From NCBI GenBank assembly GCA_030762935.1, contig CM060890.1, positions 70,174,265-70,238,264 of the forward strand: DNA of 64,000 nt, given 5' to 3'. This stretch comes from Hymenopus coronatus (taxonomy: Eukaryota > Arthropoda > Insecta > Mantodea > Hymenopodidae). Within the stretch, counting starts at the first letter, position 1. Each line of letters starts with the position of its first letter. The notes under the pieces are model-generated. The model searched no databases. It worked only from the letters and a program-made list of their open reading frames with translations, and had not been told where the DNA came from. Positions 46,441-56,840 of this stretch are shown piece by piece. A program made the translations under genes and the position numbers.

Positions 46441-46464
46441 GAATGATTCCAGTGATCCTTAATA

Positions 46465-46690
46465 CTACATCTGAAATAACCAAGCCAGGTGACTCAGGTG
46501 CTTCGTCTGGTAGTGGCATTCTGGAGATCGTGGGATCGGTTCCCACCGACCTCTCTGACCCATGGCCACTCGCTGGAGTCATTAGGCAATTACTGGAGAA
46601 ATCCTCTCCCTTCACTCTCCCGTACTTCCTGCTCCTTCATTTCACTTTCATTTCATCCAAATAGGTCTCTTTGAGACCTTTAGCCTACCT
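46465..46690 (+). mobile_element. SINE family F, copy 3 (5' part)
   Basis: The best-preserved head: GGTGACTCAGGTGCTTCGTC, GTGGCATTCTGGAGATCGTG and GGATCGGTTCCCACCGACC, with A-box- and B-box-like elements. The body follows (GACCCATGGCC; TTCATTTCACTTTCATTTCA) and is then truncated. Confidence 0.7.
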
Positions 46691-46741
46691 CGTCATCATT
46701 ATTACAATCATTATTATTAATTGTTGGTTATTATTTAATGT

Positions 46742-47625
46742 ATAAATGTAATATTTTCCAATTTGTGTAGGAAGCTTGAAGCAAGCTCAGATTAGGGTGT
46801 TTATGAAACTTGGTCGCTGCATATGGGGAAGATTTTTTGTTAAAGTAGAAATTTGGCAAAAGTCACGTACTCCTTTATGTATGTGCGTGCAATAGTGTAA
46901 CAAGTGAAAGTGAGCTGGGGGAATTCTCTACTGTATAAGAAATTATTTTTCCATTGTATATACTTAGTCACGAGGTATTCATAGTGCATTATGGGTAATA
47001 AGAAATGCATTATGGGACGCATAGACGCCAAGTACGCGGATTTTTTAACCAATAGGAATAGAGCCGCTATGACACCATGATGTTCTATATAAGCAGCAGT
47101 TCTCGTGTACTTTAGACACTCAGTTATAGACGTTCAGCTGTCAGATAGTCGCATAGTTATACACACAATGCAACACTCAGTAGTTAGATACGCACAGTGA
47201 CACTCAGTTATACGCACAGTTGTCAGATATTCGCACAGTTTAACGCAAAGTTGTCAGATAGCCACACAGTTATGTTGTAAATTGCAGGAAGTGTTAAGAA
47301 ACAAAGTAACGTCATTGGTGTGTAAGGATAAAGTGCTTGCCGCGATATTTTCAGGTTCTAGTCACAAATAAATATAGATCTACAAGTTAAAGGTATGTTG
47401 TGACATTTATAATTACAGCTCCTAGCTACCCAGTTGTAATACCACCTTGAGCGAGTCAACTTAGTGTTCACCGACCGACGTCATCGGAGATTTGAGCTGA
47501 GCTAAGGCATCATAGCATTCATCTCTACAAACAGGTACGTGGGGAGCGTGATATGCTACAAATAATTAGGTAGGGGAGTATACGCACACACACTGATTAA
47601 TACACGCAGTGGTGAACGCCACATA
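46742..47625 (+). mobile_element. Probable LTR of a retroelement (fragment)
   Basis: Carries promoter-like order: TATATAAG (47087-47094) with a likely start about 25-30 bp later, a tandem array of about 27-bp units (CACAGTTGTCAGATA variants, 47130-47275), a possible poly-A signal AATAAATA (47367), and near 47618 CACATATTTGGCCCACCACG. The last resembles an LTR edge followed by a decayed tRNA-Lys primer-binding site (TGGCGCCCAACGTGGG). The left edge (TGTAATATTT) is a guess. No internal coding region follows. Confidence 0.4.
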
Positions 47626-47689
47626 TTTGGCCCACCACGTGAACGTCACATCTTTCAGAGTTATAAATATCAATGAGGACTGCAATAGA

Positions 47690-47960
47690 GGTGCCATTTC
47701 GTGGAGGTGAATGCGCTTAGGAAATACAGCTCTGGGCAGCGGATGGCGCTAGTGCTTGTCTGCGGACTCATGGTCTATCCGTGATTGATTCTAACATGCT
47801 TCTGGTGCTCCCCGCGCCAAGATGAACTACTTGTGAGCTGTTGGGGACCCTCCAAAACGACTCTCTTCCTTCCTGAATGTTGGCCGCCTTCTGAATTTAA
47901 ACTCACCTCATCCTTCCTCCAGGGGTCTGACGTACAATAAGGTGCAGTGTGGAATACTTC
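47690..47960 (+). mobile_element. SINE family F, copy 4 (3' part)
   Basis: Aligns with the 3' half of the 8.4-kb copy: GAGGTGCCATTTCGTGGAGG, GCGGATGGCGCTAGTGCTTG, GGGGACCCTCCAAAACGACT, TGAATTTAAACTCACCTCAT and CCAGGGGTCTGACGTACAAT. The head is absent. Confidence 0.65.
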
Positions 47961-48450
47961 TTTATAACGTACACACACATCTGCAATCAAAATATAATTC
48001 ACAAGATATATAAAATTCCATATTACGTAACTAAAGGAGATACAACTTTGAAGGATACATATATCGTAACTATATATTGTAATACTCAATAGGTTTCTAA
48101 ACTCGGCCTGCAGTCTTGTTTCTCAGTTTTCCATTCTCACATTGTGATATGATACGTTACAATATTTGTAGCGTAAATTACTATTAAGAACTTTTAGCTT
48201 ACAACCGAAATATCCTTAATGCAATAAATAACTCCTGCTTCACTAAATATTAAACCTAAGAATTACCAAAATTTAGCGGAACGGTTCGATAATGATAATC
48301 TTTTACATTGGAATATATTTCTTAAGCGATTTTTTGCTTTCAAAAATAAAGCCTCAAAGCAATGCGACGTAAAGCTAATGTGGCACGTATTAATCAACCT
48401 TATATGCGGTTATTCCTAACACAAAATGAAAACAAAGTATTCAATTATTT
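47961..48450. other. AT-rich stretch, no gene seen
   Basis: No recognised repeat or coding sequence. Confidence 0.4.
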
Positions 48451-49258
48451 AAAAATCTGATGTGTTCCATTCACATGTCTTTCTCACATGTCTGCAACAA
48501 ATTATTGTTAGGAAGCTTATGCTTCTATTTACTTCATGCTAATCGAGAAATAAATAGCAGAAATACCTTTATTACTTGCTTCCTTGTAAGTAGAAGCGAA
48601 ATAAGGGACTACCATAGGTTAAAGTGATAGTCAAAATCTTGTTGCTATGTGACTGATGTTCTCTTGCTTGTATGGACATGAGTTGACAAATTCCTTTATG
48701 AGAAAAGTGCAAGTATTTTAGAGCTGAAACCAATATCGAAGAATATCTAAAAAAACGATCAACTTCACGAAAAAATGTGTATGCCATAAAATGTGTGTTT
48801 TATCGTGATCTACATTTTTTATGTAATACGTTTTTGTCTATCTCTTAGGGTTTTCAAGTTATGCAAAATTTCGTAAAATATATCCAGAATAAATTAATCT
48901 TCAGAGGCTATTCCTGGAAAACTCAAGATACGCATTTCGTATGTCATAAAATATCTTTAATATGCTACATTTTAATCAAATCGTTAGAGCCGTATATGTG
49001 AAAATCAAAATTTTCGAAGTTTTTCCCTGTAAAGGGTAGTTGATGATGGCGTTTTCTGAAAATTTTCGAGTTGCATCCCTGGAAGATTCCAAACTTAAAT
49101 ACCACACACACGGACCTTTTTCTGAAAATACTTTTTTTTTGGGATACAGGAGACCCTAAAACATATATTTCCGGTGAAATCTCGGTATCGAATTTTTTGA
49201 TGGAGTGCAATATCTTCTCTATACACTATGTACGTAGTACGTGTAGAGAAAGTAAAAA
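48451..49258 (-). mobile_element. R880 copy 21, first of a tandem pair
   Basis: N end left (AAAAATCTGATGTGTTCCAT), P end right (ACACTATGTACGTAGTACGT, then GTAGAGAAAGTAAAAAT). A 30-40 bp deletion removes part of the GT-rich zone. It joins directly to copy 22 in the same orientation. Confidence 0.93.
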
Positions 49259-50070
49259 TCTGATGTGTTCCATTCACATGACTTTCTCTAAATCTCTGAA
49301 CAATGTTTTTTTCTTGTAGCTTAACGTCTTTTAACCTGGTTGGTCATATCGGACGATGAATGAAATTATTGAAATGATGCTCAAATTATCACGGGGTCCA
49401 TGGAACTTCAAATTTACTCGACATTCGTCTTCTCAGGATAAGAGAAAACCCCGAAAAAAACCTTAACCGAGCAACTCAACCTAAGCGAGATTCGAACTCA
49501 CGACCTGTTGAATGTGCGGCAGAAACGCTACCTCCACACTACCCAGGCAGGAACAAATTGTTATTAAAAAGCCTATGCCTCTATTTACTTCATGCTAATC
49601 GAGAAAAAAGTAAACGAAACAGACTTATTACTTGTTTCCTTGTAAGTAAAACGAAATAAAGGAGTGCTATACGTTTAAAGTGATAGGCATAAGCTGGTTG
49701 CTATGTGGCTGAAGCTCCTTTGTTTTCACAAATTCCTGTATGAGAAAAGTACAAGATTTTCAAAGCTGAAACTAAAAACAAGAAATATCTTAAAAACGAA
49801 CAGCTCCACGAAAAAAATGTATGTATCATAAGTTGCGTGTTTTAATGTGCCCTACATTTTTTTTGTCCATTTCTTACGGTTTAGCAGATACATAAAATTC
49901 CGTAAAATTGATCCATAATAAAGTAGTCGTAAGAGGCTATTTCCAGAAAATTCAAGATTAACATTTTATTTGTGAGGTAAATATTTTTAATATACGATAT
50001 TTTAATTAAAATCGTTAGAGCCATTTTTAAGAAAATCAGAATTTTCGAAAATCTTTCCTCAGATTTTTCC
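49254..50070 (-). mobile_element. R880 copy 22, second of the tandem pair, P end lost
   Basis: Begins with the same AAAAATCTGATG that ends the previous copy's A run, so one A run serves both. It continues to GAAAATCAGAATTTTCGAAA and is then truncated. A SINE E is inserted at 49310-49553. Confidence 0.9.
49310..49553 (-). mobile_element. SINE E, copy 2
   Basis: Minus strand: head CCTGCCTGGGTAGTGTGGAG with GTAGCGTTTCTGCCGCACAT, B box GTGAGTTCGAATCTCGC, GGTTTTTTTCGGGGTTTTCT and ATTCATCGTCCGATATGACC. Inserted in R880 copy 22, with (G)AACAA at both borders as a possible short duplication. Confidence 0.85.
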
Positions 50071-50551
50071 TCTACTTGCCTGTAATAAATACAAATTTAA
50101 ATAACAATACTTATACTAAATCAAGTTGTATGTCATCCACCCGCTTTTTAAATTCCTGATCATGCAAAGAATTCCAATGCTCTGACGCAGCTACTCTGAA
50201 AAAAATTGAAAGGTTTTAGGGAAACGGTAATGTTTTAATGTACCATATGCGCAAGATCATACACTTATATGTTCAGATGCTTCTCTAAAGTATTAAAGTG
50301 ATAGAGATTAATACAACGATCTGTGAACAAGAGGGAAATCAACTTATAAAAATAATGGAGAACATAATCGAAGAAATGCAGTTTTATATGGCGAAGACGG
50401 ATAAATAACTCTTCAAAACCTCAGTACAAGTGGTGGGCAAGGGGTTATGTAAGGCGTAAAATGCTTTGAAAGCCAATCCGAAAGGAAACAAAGCAATTGA
50501 ATAATGAATGTTTTTGCTCAACTGATGTGAATGTAGATGCAGAAATGTGAA
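50071..50551. other. Unassigned stretch
   Basis: No recognised repeat or coding sequence. Confidence 0.4.
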
Positions 50552-50559
50552 ATGAAGTT

Positions 50560-50777
50560 TTATTTATGGACGTTAACTGCTGTGGTTCTCAGCGTCCCAT
50601 TCTATACTGGGCATTAAAGACCGCTTTCTTATCAGACTTGAGGTTCTTTGCGAGCCGTAAATCTATGACATGGGACCAACTGCTTTACGTTCTTTCCAAA
50701 GGAAGTCATGCTAAGAATTTTTACGCCCGAAAAAATCCATCATCCTCCACCGGATTTGATCTCACGACCTTATGTGT
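50560..50777 (-). mobile_element. SINE B, copy 4, 5' truncated
   Basis: Body of SINE B (GGTTCTCAGCGTCCCATTCT; TTTTTACGCCCGAAAAAATC on the plus strand) cut within the B box. Flanked by ATGAAGTT at 50552-50559 and 50778-50785, a target duplication. Confidence 0.85.
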
Positions 50778-50785
50778 ATGAAGTT

Positions 50786-51893
50786 GCTTGTAGAGCATTC
50801 TAAGAAAGGAAAACAACATTAATAAGTTTTGGCTACAAGAAAATTCCTACGATCTGGCTTAAAGCAAAGTTATATTGTATCACAGCTACAAGAGTAAGCT
50901 GTCGAGGAGAATCGTTATAATCGTATAATATAATCGTTTGAATATTTAACACTTTTCACGGTCTTCGAAAACTGCCTAGATCCTAGCCATGGGGGTCCAG
51001 GCAAATAGTTATTAGATAGCATTTTGAATTTTGCAGTACATCATCGAGGTGAAGCGAATGTCTTTCCTGTCAATAGCCAATAGGTTTTGTCTGCCTTCTG
51101 ACTCGACGTCACACATCTCTATATCTGTCTTTCAGGTAGCACGGTGTGTGTGTGTAGCATTGTTGATGCACGCAAAGTTCACAAAAGTAGTAAGGGAAGC
51201 AACTGTCTTCTTAGCGTCGCTTTGAAGTATAGTGTAATATTATTGTATTTTCAGCCATGAACTTTCATTTCACTGAGGATTGATCATTAAAAAGTATATT
51301 GTTCAAACAGTACAGAACCAATTGCTTTATCTTTGTTAATATAAGCTACTTGCATTCCTTTGAGATAATTACAGCATCGAGAACCACTTTGCTCAGGGCT
51401 CAGCTAGACCGGGGCTAATTATACGTTATCAACACGATATCGTAACAGGAGAGAAAGAAATATAAAAGAAGTAATGGTTCCTATATGTGTAAAGCGAAGG
51501 TAGTGTGAGGCATCACTTCGAGAGTACACCATCCAAAACATAATATTTCAAGTCTCATTGACCAAATCCTGAAAGGAGGAAGAAAAGAAGTAAGAAGAGA
51601 AGGCAGAAAAAGAAGGACGAAGTTGGAGGTCCATTTATGTACTTCTGTTATGTATTACGTCACCCAATAGGTACATATATTATATTCGGTTAAAGAAACC
51701 AGTACTCTGAAATGGCAAAAAATAACAGCTATGACATCTAATAACGACTCTGTTATCTCTAGTTTCGGAAAATTTATACTTTTGGGGGGTTAAGAGGATT
51801 TTAGTGGTCTGCTAGTCAAAGCCTCTTTTTAGAACATTTGTATCTTTTCTCAAAACAGCATTTTAAGATAATTATGTACTTTTTCTTAGAAAG
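50786..51893. other. Unassigned stretch
   Basis: No recognised repeat. A purine-rich tract (GGAGGAAGAAAAGAAGTAAG) lies near 51.57 kb. The 64-codon frame at 51031-51225 has no recognisable motif. Confidence 0.35.
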
Positions 51894-51895
51894 TA

Positions 51896-53149
51896 TTAGG
51901 GTGGTCTGAAAAGTTCTCGGCCTCACCCAGAGATCGCGGCACTACTTGCATAATTATTTTTCCTTACGTTGGTACACATATTAGTAGACCTTATGTAAAA
52001 TTACAGATCATTCCAGACAATAGTTTACTGTAGGCGGTTGTTTGAAGCAGTGGAAGTGCGCATTGCTTTGAAAATGGAGAAATTCGAGTATCGTGCTGTA
52101 ATAAAATTCTACGTAAAAGAAGGTTTAACTCTTACAGAAGTTCATTTGTGGAATATAAATGTGTATGGTGCCTCTTTACCTTTAGTTTCCACTGTGAAGA
52201 ACTGGCGGCCGATTTTAGACATGGCCATGAAAGCGTTCAAGACGATCCACGTGAAGGACGTCCAAAACCATAACCACACCGGAAATCATTGAAAAAGTGC
52301 ATGACATGATTTTGGAAAATTGGCGTACAAAGTGCGTGTAATTGCCAATACTCTTGGAATTTCAAAGGAGCATATTGGTCACATCTTTCATCAGGAATTT
52401 AATCATGAAAAAGCTTTGCGCAAGATGAATGCCGCGCATCGGAAAACAAAGGTATTCGCACGACACTTTTTTCAGAAGAACAGAAGTGATTTTTACGCTG
52501 ATTCGTCACAGTGGAAGAAAAATGGATCCCCTATTATACACCCGAATCCAAACAGCAGTCGAGGCAGTGGACAGAAGCTGGTTCTTCATCTTCAAAGATG
52601 GCGAGGATGATTTCATCGGCGAGAAAGGTCATGGCGTCAGTGTTTTGGGCCAAAGGAATTTTGTAGGAATTGACTATCTCGAAAAAGGTAAAATCATTAC
52701 TGGAAAATAGTGTTCTCAACTTCAACTAAACTGAAGCATTCTGAAAACAGACCCGGGTTAAAAGAAAACAAACAATTTTTCCAACAGGACAATGCACCTG
52801 CTCATAAAAGTGTTTGGTAATGGGGAAATTGAGAGATGTGCACTATGAAGTGCTGGAACATCCAACATATTCCCCAGATTTGGCACCCCTGGACTACCAT
52901 CTGTTTCCAAAACTGAAGAAATTCCTCGCTGGTAGGCGCTTTTCATCCAATGAAGAAGCAATTGTGGCTGTAAATGGGTACTTTGCAACACTTCCAGAGG
53001 AACATTACAGACAGGGAATAATGGCATTGGAACACCGCTGGACTAAATGTATTCATATTAGGGGACATTATGTTGAAAAATAAAACTACTTTGAAAGCAT
53101 GAACTGTCGTATTTCACTATCAGGTCAAGAAATTTTCAGACCACCCTCG
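51896..53149 (+). mobile_element. mariner element, second family
   Basis: 1254 bp between TA dinucleotides (51894-51895 and 53150-53151), the mariner target duplication. The terminal inverted repeats are about 30 bp: AGGGTGGTCTGAAAAGTTCT at the left and, inverted, AGGGTGGTCTGAAAATTTCT at the right. Length, TIR and TA all fit. The element is distinct in sequence from the one at 2.0-3.3 kb. Confidence 0.92.
52038..53083 (+). pseudogene. mariner transposase, multiply frameshifted
   Basis: The coding blocks are in order but spread over three frames. The N-terminal domain is EYRAVIKFYVKEGLT (from 52084). Then come VRVIANTLGISKEHIGHIFH (second helix-turn-helix), WIPYYTPESKQQSRQWTE and VMASVFWAKGI, GIDYLEKGKII, QQDNAPAH and YSPDLAPLDYHLFP, and the C-terminal LEHRWTKCIHIRGHYVEK. 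The second and third catalytic Asp are recognisable. The first site reads VEEKW instead of VDETW, so its Asp is lost. Not functional. Confidence 0.9.
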
Positions 53150-53151
53150 TA

Positions 53152-54339
53152 TACAACACATAGTTGAACTTTCTGAATCATATTGTAATCTTATAGTATA
53201 TAATTTTAGCATACTTTTTTGAATTTGCAAATCATTTTTTTTAATTTCTACTGAAATTGTATTATACCTATATAATTGAAGTCAGAAAATATCTGATTAT
53301 ACCAAGAATAAGTATGCAAAAGTTTTCGATTATGTATTGCAAATGACATCAGAGAAAAATATACATGTATTCGCATGTTTTAAGACTAAGTTTTATTACT
53401 TTTTTGCTCAATGAAATACTTTTTATGGCTACTTTTTATACCACATAAACTATTAATACAAAACCACTTGAAATAATTATCATGATTTATAAAATCATTC
53501 ATACACATTTCTGGAAAAACAATTGAATATTTTAAGAGCAGTGGTAATTCAACTCAGTTAAGAGTAATTTCCGTATGTTTAGATTATCATGTCCATTTAA
53601 TATTCAAAAGTACTCGTTTCAAAGCATAAGTCAACGCGTACATGCTAAAACTATACTATAGTAAATATATATTTACAAAATCAGGGGGAATAATACTATT
53701 GAGCTCAATAGCATTTAATCTTCCAATGTTTACATCTTAGAGACTTTTACAACATTCTAAATGCATTCTTACATTTAACATAAAAAAGTCAATACAGATA
53801 TTTTGTATTCATATGTTACTGCTATTAATTACGAAAACAATAGTTTTATTGACCCTGAATCGATTTGAGGCTTTTGTTTTTCAATTTGTGTATTCATTCA
53901 TATTTCACCACACTTATTTACAGAAAATATTTTACTTTCACGTTTATGTTTTATTTGCCTTCGATGTTAAGGAAAGCTCTGGAGAAAACACGATTTTGGC
54001 ATTAGCAAAGAACAAATTAATAAATTAATGCTACGCTACAAAGTGGCTATGACTTAAATGGGCTTAAGATGAGAAGAAGAAGAGAGATAAAATACGTAAT
54101 TACAGAATAAAGCTTCTCTTGAAAAGCGAAAATTGTGAACATCAACAGGGCGGTTCTTTGTTTCAGACTATGGAGGATTTCTGGCAATTACCTTCGCGTC
54201 ATGCTTCATCCTCCTAATATCTTTAGAACAATCCTACAGAAAATAAAAAGTATTCCAGTTCTCATTTTATTCTTTTGCTTACTCTTCTCCATTTTCTCAT
54301 TTTATTCAATGTGGTTTAGAAACACTTCTACAGCTGTGC
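53152..54339. other. AT-rich stretch, no gene seen
   Basis: No recognised repeat or coding sequence. The 71-codon frame at 53813-54028 is hydrophobic and probably fortuitous. Confidence 0.4.
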
Positions 54340-55173
54340 AATTTTTAATTTCTCTATTCGCACTATGTATAGTGTATAGAGAAGATATTGCACTCCATCC
54401 AAAAATTCGAGTCCGAGATTTCACCGGAAATATAGGTTTTAGGGTTCCCGTTAAATAAAAAAAGCATTTTCGGAAAAAGATCCGTGCGTGTCTGTGTGTG
54501 CGTCCGTGTATGTGTACACGATAACTCAAAAACGAAAAGTCGGTAAAATACCAAATTTGCTATTTAAGTTATGTATCTTCCAGGGATCCAACACGAAGAT
54601 TTTGAGAAAAATGCCCCCACCCCCAACTGGAACATTTATCGAAAAATTTGATTTTTTCAAAAACGGCTCTAACGATTTTGATTAAAATATCCTATATCAA
54701 AGCTTTACCTGACAAATAAAATGTATATTTCGAATTTTTGGGGAATAGCCTCTGAAGAGTATTTTATTCTGGATGAATTTTACGGAATTTTGAATAACTG
54801 CTAAACCGTAAGAGATGGACACAAGGTTTCTACACGAAAAATGTAGAGTACGTTAAAACACACAATTTATGTTAAATACATTTTTTCGTGGGGTTCATCG
54901 TTTTGAAGAATTTATACTTTTCTCATACAGGAATTTGTCAACTCCTGTCCATACAAACAAAGGAACTTCAGTCACAGAGCAACCAGCTTTTGACTATCAC
55001 TTTAACCTATGGTACTGCCTTATTTCGCTCCTACTTACAAGGAAGCAAGTAGTAAGACTATTTCCGCTAATTGTTTCTCATTAGCATGAAGTAATTAGGA
55101 GTATAAGCTTTTTACGAATAATTTGTTGCAGGGATATAGAGAAAGTCATGTGAATGGTACACATCAGAATTTC
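54340..55173 (+). mobile_element. R880 copy 23, full length
   Basis: P end (TAATTTCTCTATTCGCACTA, shortened palindrome TATGTATAGTGTATAGAGAA) to N end (GAGAAAGTCATGTGAATGGT, then ACACATCAGAATTT). First-subfamily distal part (CTCCTGTCCATACAAACAAA). Confidence 0.92.
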
Positions 55174-55212
55174 TTTATTTAATCACTTTATTGGACCAAT
55201 TCCTTTTACATT

Positions 55213-55309
55213 CCCATCGCCAATTTTTACTTTCTCTAGCAGGTATGTGCATAAATGTGTATAGTAGCTAGAAGAGGTATTGCATTCCACTAAAATTCGA
55301 TGTCGATAT
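55213..55309 (+). mobile_element. R880 copy 24, left part (interrupted by solo LTR)
   Basis: P end with both arms changed (CTCTAGC near 55223 and GCTAGAAGAG near 55267), then GGTATTGCATTCCACTAAAA up to the solo-LTR insertion. Confidence 0.85.
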
Positions 55310-55707
55310 TGTCACGCCTACTGTTCTTAAGTCAAGAATCTCGCTTGGCTATGACAGGATGACAGGCGTGCATATGAGAACGCAGCTCTATTTCATCTTT
55401 AACGCAGGGAAAACAGCCTACATAATGTAATAAAGTGACGTGGATGGGCTAACTAATCTACCAGTTTACAGCCCAAACACTTCTTAATAGAAACAGTTAT
55501 TATTGTTACCTTTTTTATGAATCCACATAACACGTGCGTGGGGGCCAACGCTCCTTATTACAACCAGCCCATATTAAATTCGCAATACAAAAGAAGCTAC
55601 TCTAAAGGTTCTTTTTATAAATAGCAAAGTTGGCAATGTCGCCAATATGTGAAAAATTACTTCTTTTCAGTGTTACTACATCCTGTGCACGCAGCCAGTA
55701 TTTGACA
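55310..55707 (+). mobile_element. Solo LTR, 398 bp
   Basis: Starts TGTCA and ends TGACA (5-bp inverted termini), flanked by ATAT on both sides (55306-55309 and 55708-55711). It interrupts R880 copy 24, which continues beyond it. An AATAAA lies at 55430-55435. The structure is that of a solo LTR left by recombination between the LTRs of a gypsy-like element. No relation to the 19-20 kb gypsy relic can be shown. Confidence 0.75.
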
Positions 55708-56417
55708 ATATTACATCGTAAATATGTTTTGAGGTCCCCTGAATCCGAAAAATATTTTTAGGAAAATGTCCTTGTCCTTGTGTATGTCTATGGATAGCAA
55801 AACTCAAAAACGAAAAGACCGTTAAATACCAAACTTGGTATTTATGTTTGGTATCTTCCAAGGATGCTACAGGAGTATTTCAAGAAAATCCCCCCGCCAC
55901 AAACTATCATTTATGGACAAAAGTTTTAAATTGTTGTTTTTTTAAAATATTGCTCTGTCAATTTTGATTAAAATACCTTAGGTATATTAAAGATACTTGC
56001 ATCACAAATAAAATGTATATTTAGAATTTTCTGGGAACAGCCTATGAACACATCTTTATTCTGGATCAGTTTTCCAGAATTTTGCGTAACGGTTAAAGTT
56101 GAAGAGATTTACATGGCTTACTACAAAAAATATAGATCTCGTTAAAACGCACAGTTTATGTGATGTTTTTTTTATTGTATAGTTGACCGTTTTCTAGGTA
56201 TGCCTTGATATTGGCTTACATTTTTAATGTTTTAACCTTTCTCAAACGAGAACATTATATATTCCCTTATTTCCCTTCTACTTACAAGAAAACAAGTAAT
56301 AACACCAATTCTACTACTGTTCATCTAGATCATATAAAATAATATTAATCTTTTGTACGAATAGTTTGTGTATGAAACGGCTAGAGAAAATTATGTGAAT
56401 GGAACACATTAGATTTT
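55708..56417 (+). mobile_element. R880 copy 24, right part
   Basis: Continues ACATCGTAAATATGTTTTGA through to the N end (AATTATGTGAATGGAACACA, then TTAGATTTTT). Confidence 0.88.
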
Positions 56418-56586
56418 TTTAGAAAATAGGCAGAAAGTATACTAGATCTTGAAATGTAAATTGAACAAACAAGGTTTACATCAAATTCATCGAAAGTAAA
56501 AAATAGGCTGTAAAATATGTTTTACACTGTAAAGGATGTCTGACGGAGATACTTTAAATTGATAACATTGTAATCCTTGAATAATA

Positions 56587-56680
56587 TAAAAAAATCTTAT
56601 GCGTGCCATTTATATGAATTTTTCTATCTGTTTTGCAAACGGACTATTCTTACAAAAGCTTTATTTTATTATGCTTTTAT
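56587..56680 (-). mobile_element. R880 N-end fragment
   Basis: About 95 bp matching the N end (AAAATCTTATGCGTGCCATT; TATTCTTACAAAAGCTTTAT), then lost. Confidence 0.6.
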
Positions 56681-56754
56681 TGGCTCTTGCTTCTCTGCTG
56701 GGAATACTAGCTTTGTCAATTAACTGGATTTTTAAAGATGGAGTTGGACTGAAA

Positions 56755-56840
56755 AATGTAAGTCCATAGCAAGGATTTGAACCACGGATCTTATGGTCTC
56801 CGTCCAGTTGCTCTAAACTCTATGCTGCTGTGAAAACTTG
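56755..56840 (-). repeat. tRNA-like fragment, possible SINE head
   Basis: Minus strand GTTTAGAGCAACTGGACGGA with a B box CGTGGTTCAAATCCTTGC. A cloverleaf cannot be closed, so it is a SINE remnant rather than a tRNA gene. Confidence 0.4.

Noticed and set aside
5244..54529. Recurrent similar short proteins (for example ones with YREDIALHQKIRYRDFTGN or KTYISGEISVSNF)
   Set aside because: They recur because R880 recurs. The frames are broken differently in each copy and occur on both strands, so they are not a conserved gene.
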